From Cloeon dipterum (taxonomy: Eukaryota > Arthropoda > Insecta > Ephemeroptera > Baetidae), in assembly GCF_949628265.1 (NCBI RefSeq), contig NC_088787.1:362501-426500 (forward strand): a DNA stretch of 64,000 nt. The letters run 5' to 3'. Numbering within the stretch: the first letter of the stretch is position 1; every line of letters begins with the position of its first letter. The notes beneath the pieces were generated by a model. It had not been told where the DNA came from, did no database searches, and saw only the letters and a program-made list of their open reading frames with translations. Positions 60,934 to 64,000 of the stretch are shown in pieces. The translations under genes and the position numbers were made by a program.

Positions 60934-61406
60934 TCCCCGACCCGAGAAATTTAGCTTTTAACTTATTTATTTGTAAAGACCAGTGTGATTCAGGACAAAC
61001 CAATAAAGTGAATCCAAAATTATTATATTAATACGACCCAGCTTTTATTTCTCCTCTTCGTACACTCTTTCACTTGGAATTAATTAAATTATTTAACAAA
61101 ATAGTCAACTTACATTTCACTAGATTAAAGTATGGCAGTAGCGAGACTGGAAAACAGGCTGCGCAGTAGTTATTGGTGCGCCCTGCGCATGCGCAGTCGG
61201 TCATAAACTAACCGAGTTTCAATCCTCAGTCCGAAAAACCCGACTGCGCATGCGTAATGCGCACCAATAACTACTGCGCATGCCTAAAAGCTAGCTGCTT
61301 TGGAATCGCACTTTCCAAGATGGCGGCAGCGCGCACGACTTTTTATTTTCGTTAAATTAAAGCGGCGTGATTAGAATTAGAACTAGAAAGATGAGAGAGT
61401 ATCACG
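60934..61406. other. Intergenic region between convergent lectin and collagen IV genes
   Basis: It holds the lectin poly(A) signal and a hairpin at 61160-61280. No gene is seen. Confidence 0.6.
61160..61280. repeat. Perfect-stem hairpin with TGCGCATGCGCA
   Basis: The arms gcgcagtagttattggtgcg (61161-61180) and cgcaccaataactactgcgc (61260-61279) are inverses. Inside them a second inverted pair is built on ctgcgcatgcgcagtcgg and ccgactgcgcatgcg. Confidence 0.8.
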
Positions 61407-63566
61407 TCAGCCCCTGAAGGTGGGGTCGCGCCTCCGGCCCGAGTTGGGCCGCCGCGTGCGCACCGGCGCCGCCTCGAACTGCGCAGGTATCGTAGATGGC
61501 GGCGCCGCGGCGTCGCCGGGCTTCTGCTTGAGACACACGACGCAGCGGCTGATGCGCTTGGTCAGGTCGGCGGCCTTCAGGGTCTGCGGCCGTGGCCTAC
61601 GGGAACACAACCGGTCAGCAAACCTTTCTCAGGGTAAGTCTGTGTCAGGGTCTCACCTGCGGAACATGTCCATGTCGTCTAGCGTGGCCAGCCAGTACGA
61701 GTAGGCCGTCGAGTAGTAGTTGCAGCGGCCGATTCCTTGGCACTCGATGAAAGGTGACGCCCTGAACTCCTCCAGGCACGACCCTGGCGAGGCTAGCGCC
61801 TGTCCGCTGCCCTCAGCACCCGAATCCGTGTGCTGTAATAGGTGAGAAGGTTAAAAACTCCATTTTTGTGGAGAAATTAATTCCAAAATGGCGGATGAAG
61901 TGCTCCTTTAAGGTCCGCCATCTTGGATTTTCTTAAAGGATTTCTGTAGAAAAAAACGAACCATGAGGAAGCTGTAGCCCATCCAGAGCTCGGACCAGCC
62001 GTTGGGGCAGGAGGGCAGCACCATGGACTGGGAGTGGAGGGCGAGGAGGCGGGTGGGCGCCTCGCAGACGGAGCAGCGCGACACGTAGCGGCGGACGTCG
62101 GGCGCGGCGACCGGCGCCATGCTCATGGGCATGGGCTCGGAGGTGCTGAGCCAGTAGGAGTAGTCGGAGCGGCTGGCGTAGTCGCACACGTTGTTCAGAT
62201 TGCAGAAAAGGTAGGGCATGGCCGAGAAGCGGCGCAGGCAGCTGCCCGGCGCGCCCAGGTCCTGCCCGTGCGCCTTCGCGTTCCCCGTGAAGTGCAGCAG
62301 CGAGTAGCCGTCCCAGAGACGCGTGCTGCCCGCCGGACACGCCGGCACCAGCACCGACTGCGAGTGACGCGTGAACACGAAGCCGCGGCTCTTCGGACCC
62401 GAGTGCTGCAGCGCCGGAGGACCTCGACCCCCGGGAAGACCTGAAACAGAGTGAGAATTTTTTTTAGAAAGGGGCGTGGCAGAAATATACAAAATTGATC
62501 AAAACATTCTTTAAGAACGCCGCCATTTTGTGAATTTGATTTAAATTGTGGTCAAGGTTAAGAAAGGCGGCCATTTTGAATTTTAATAAGCTTCAAGATG
62601 GCGGAATTGTTGCACTTGAGACGAATTTCCCGTTTTGGGTGGATCTATTTTCGCTTGGTGGAGGACCACGGAGGCTCTGATTGGTGGTGTACGTTGTTGT
62701 TGGCGAATCAGAATGTCCGCGGTCCTCCGCCGAGCGAAAATAGATCCCCTTTTTACTTCTCAAAAGAAAAATATTAAAAGTTGCATCATATTGCGTAATA
62801 GTTTCAAAATGTCGTACCTGGAATGCCGGGTTGTCCGGGGAATCCGTCCCTGGCCCTGTCCCCTGGGAAGCCACGCTGTCCTGGAGGTCCCGGTAAGCCC
62901 GGCCGGCCGTCGATGCCCATTCCTCCGCGCATGCCCGGCAGTCCGTCGAGGCCGCGGTCGCCGGTGCCGCCCTTGATGCCCCACATGCCCGGCAGCCCTG
63001 GCTCTCCCTTTTCCCCTGGCGGCCCTGGTTTGTAGAAGTCCGAGGGAATCGGCGCTGGATCTCCAGGATCGCCTACGTCACCCTGAAAATTTATAAATAT
63101 TAAAATGGCGGGGAATTAATAATTTTCAGTTCTCACCGGTAGGCCAGGTGGGCCGCCAATGCCGGGCACACCCTCAGGGCCGGGCACTCCGGCCTCTCCG
63201 TTGGGTCCCTTCCTGCCAGGTATGCCGTCCAGGCCCCTCAGTCCGATGTCACCTTTGACTCCCGGCCAGCCGTCCAGTCCCGGCATTCCGATGTCGCCCG
63301 GCTGCCCCTTTGACCTGTGGAATTTTAAAATTAGCTCTTAATTTCAGGTCGAAATACCCTGAGCTTACCCTGCGGGAGGTCTGCCAGGGTCGCCACGCAT
63401 TCCCTTCAAACCAGACAGACCAGGATCACCTGAAAATTGATTTTTTAATTCATTCCGGATTATTTAAAAAAAATTAATTGTTACCAGTCTCGCCAGGGTA
63501 TCCGTCGCGTCCGTTGATTCCCGCGGCGCCCGGGAGACCCACGTTGCCGATCAATCCTTTCACGCC
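61407..63566 (-). CDS. Collagen type IV alpha chain, C-terminal part (partial)
   Basis: Seven exons of a minus-strand gene continuing beyond 64000: 63485-63566, 63369-63429, 63137-63314, 62818-63082, 61962-62440, 61657-61832 and 61407-61596. The first four encode Gly-X-Y triplets with interruptions such as APIPSDFYK and DRARD. The rest encode the NC1 domain: [69 protein letters not shown] and [17 protein letters not shown] mark the two C4 repeats. NC1 drives trimer and network assembly in basement membranes. Similarity is closest to alpha-1-type chains. About 31 residues follow the last Cys, an unusual Arg/Pro-rich extension. Intron 62441-62817 holds a family A element. Confidence 0.93.
62590..62765. 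repeat. Repeat family A copy 4 (collagen IV intron)
   Basis: ttttcgcttggtggaggacc and gtccgcggtcctccgccgag arms, with gattggtggtgtacgttgtt in the loop, as in 52630-52880. Confidence 0.8.
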
Positions 63567-64000
63567 CTGCAACACGAAAGTTCGGTTTATTCTTTTAATC
63601 TTGGCGCCTGCCAACACGTTGGGTAGACTGTGCCGCCGAGCTGCTTTTTAGCGCCGGTTGCCTAATCTTTCGATCATGAAAAAAAGGTTTCCTTTCTTCC
63701 TGTGTTAAAAAATCGCCAAAAACGCAAATTTCGACACGAAACTCGGCCATTCGATGCCTCTGGGTGCCAAACGAAGGAAAATAAAGTCAAAAACACCCTG
63801 TGGCACATAGGTGAATTAATAAAAAAATCAGAAGAAAAGGGGTATTTTAGAGAATTTTGGGGGCTTTTCGCGTACGGGTCCCACGTTCAAGTTCTTTCGA
63901 CGCAGAATTTCACCGCGAGTCCAAACAACATTGGTTTTTTCCTCTGCGACTCACACGAGCCGAGTTATTGATTTTTTAATGTGAAAAAACGTAAATCGGA
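63567..64000. other. Right edge, intron of the collagen IV gene
   Basis: No further Gly-X-Y exon is seen up to the edge. An open plus-strand frame at 63702-63971 has no recognisable similarity and crosses no splice site. Confidence 0.5.

Overview
The window is nuclear DNA from an arthropod, most likely an insect. The genes are split by short GT-AG introns, several carry eukaryotic TATA boxes and AATAAA poly(A) signals, and the set includes big brain (bib), a Schlaff/Clect27-type C-type lectin, Yellow/MRJP-family proteins and collagen IV. Intergenic DNA and introns are packed with short inverted-repeat elements. I cannot fix the order from the sequence. It is not a drosophilid, and a compact early-branching insect genome such as a mayfly would fit, but that is a guess.

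Layout: (1) 0-13.6 kb: last exon of a GM2-activator-like gene (+), a five-exon short-chain dehydrogenase (+), and a twelve-exon type II transmembrane serine protease related to Corin/enteropeptidase (-) with a tRNA-Arg(UCU) in one intron. (2) 13.6-19.2 kb: repeat-rich DNA, then an orphan leucine-rich-repeat-like gene (+). (3) 19.2-33 kb: a Yellow/MRJP cluster on the minus strand. The first gene appears secreted. The other two are tandem duplicates whose last exon adds a transmembrane helix and a tyrosine-rich cytoplasmic tail. Both duplicates also keep a 15-codon upstream ORF. Remnants of further Yellow signal-peptide exons and of an LRR gene lie around them. (4) 35.4-37.2 kb: a CAP/SCP-domain protein with a C-terminal membrane segment (+). 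(5) 37.9-44.6 kb: bib (+), ending tail-to-tail with TMX1 (-). (6) 47.1-51.4 kb: TMX1 and DHX33 start head-to-head across 563 bp. (7) 51.4-64 kb: repeat-rich DNA, a Clect27/Schlaff-like lectin (+) with a TATA promoter and a 5' intron, and the 3' end of a collagen IV gene (-).

I see no operon-like functional linkage. The strongest candidate for something undescribed is the pair of membrane-anchored Yellow proteins. Textbook Yellow/MRJP proteins are secreted. These two have a single-pass helix followed by an about 87-residue tail with three YxxPhi motifs, two of them spaced almost like an ITAM. The neighbouring Yellow gene reaches a TGA exactly at the splice junction where that tail exon would join.

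At least nine repeat families (called A-I here) recur. Family B has TTAA at both ends in three copies and twice sits just upstream of a 3' splice site. Several unrelated families carry the TGCGCATGCGCA palindrome, which resembles the NRF1/Ewg site. All exon coordinates were read by eye from splice consensus and reading frame; each multi-exon gene sums to a whole number of codons.
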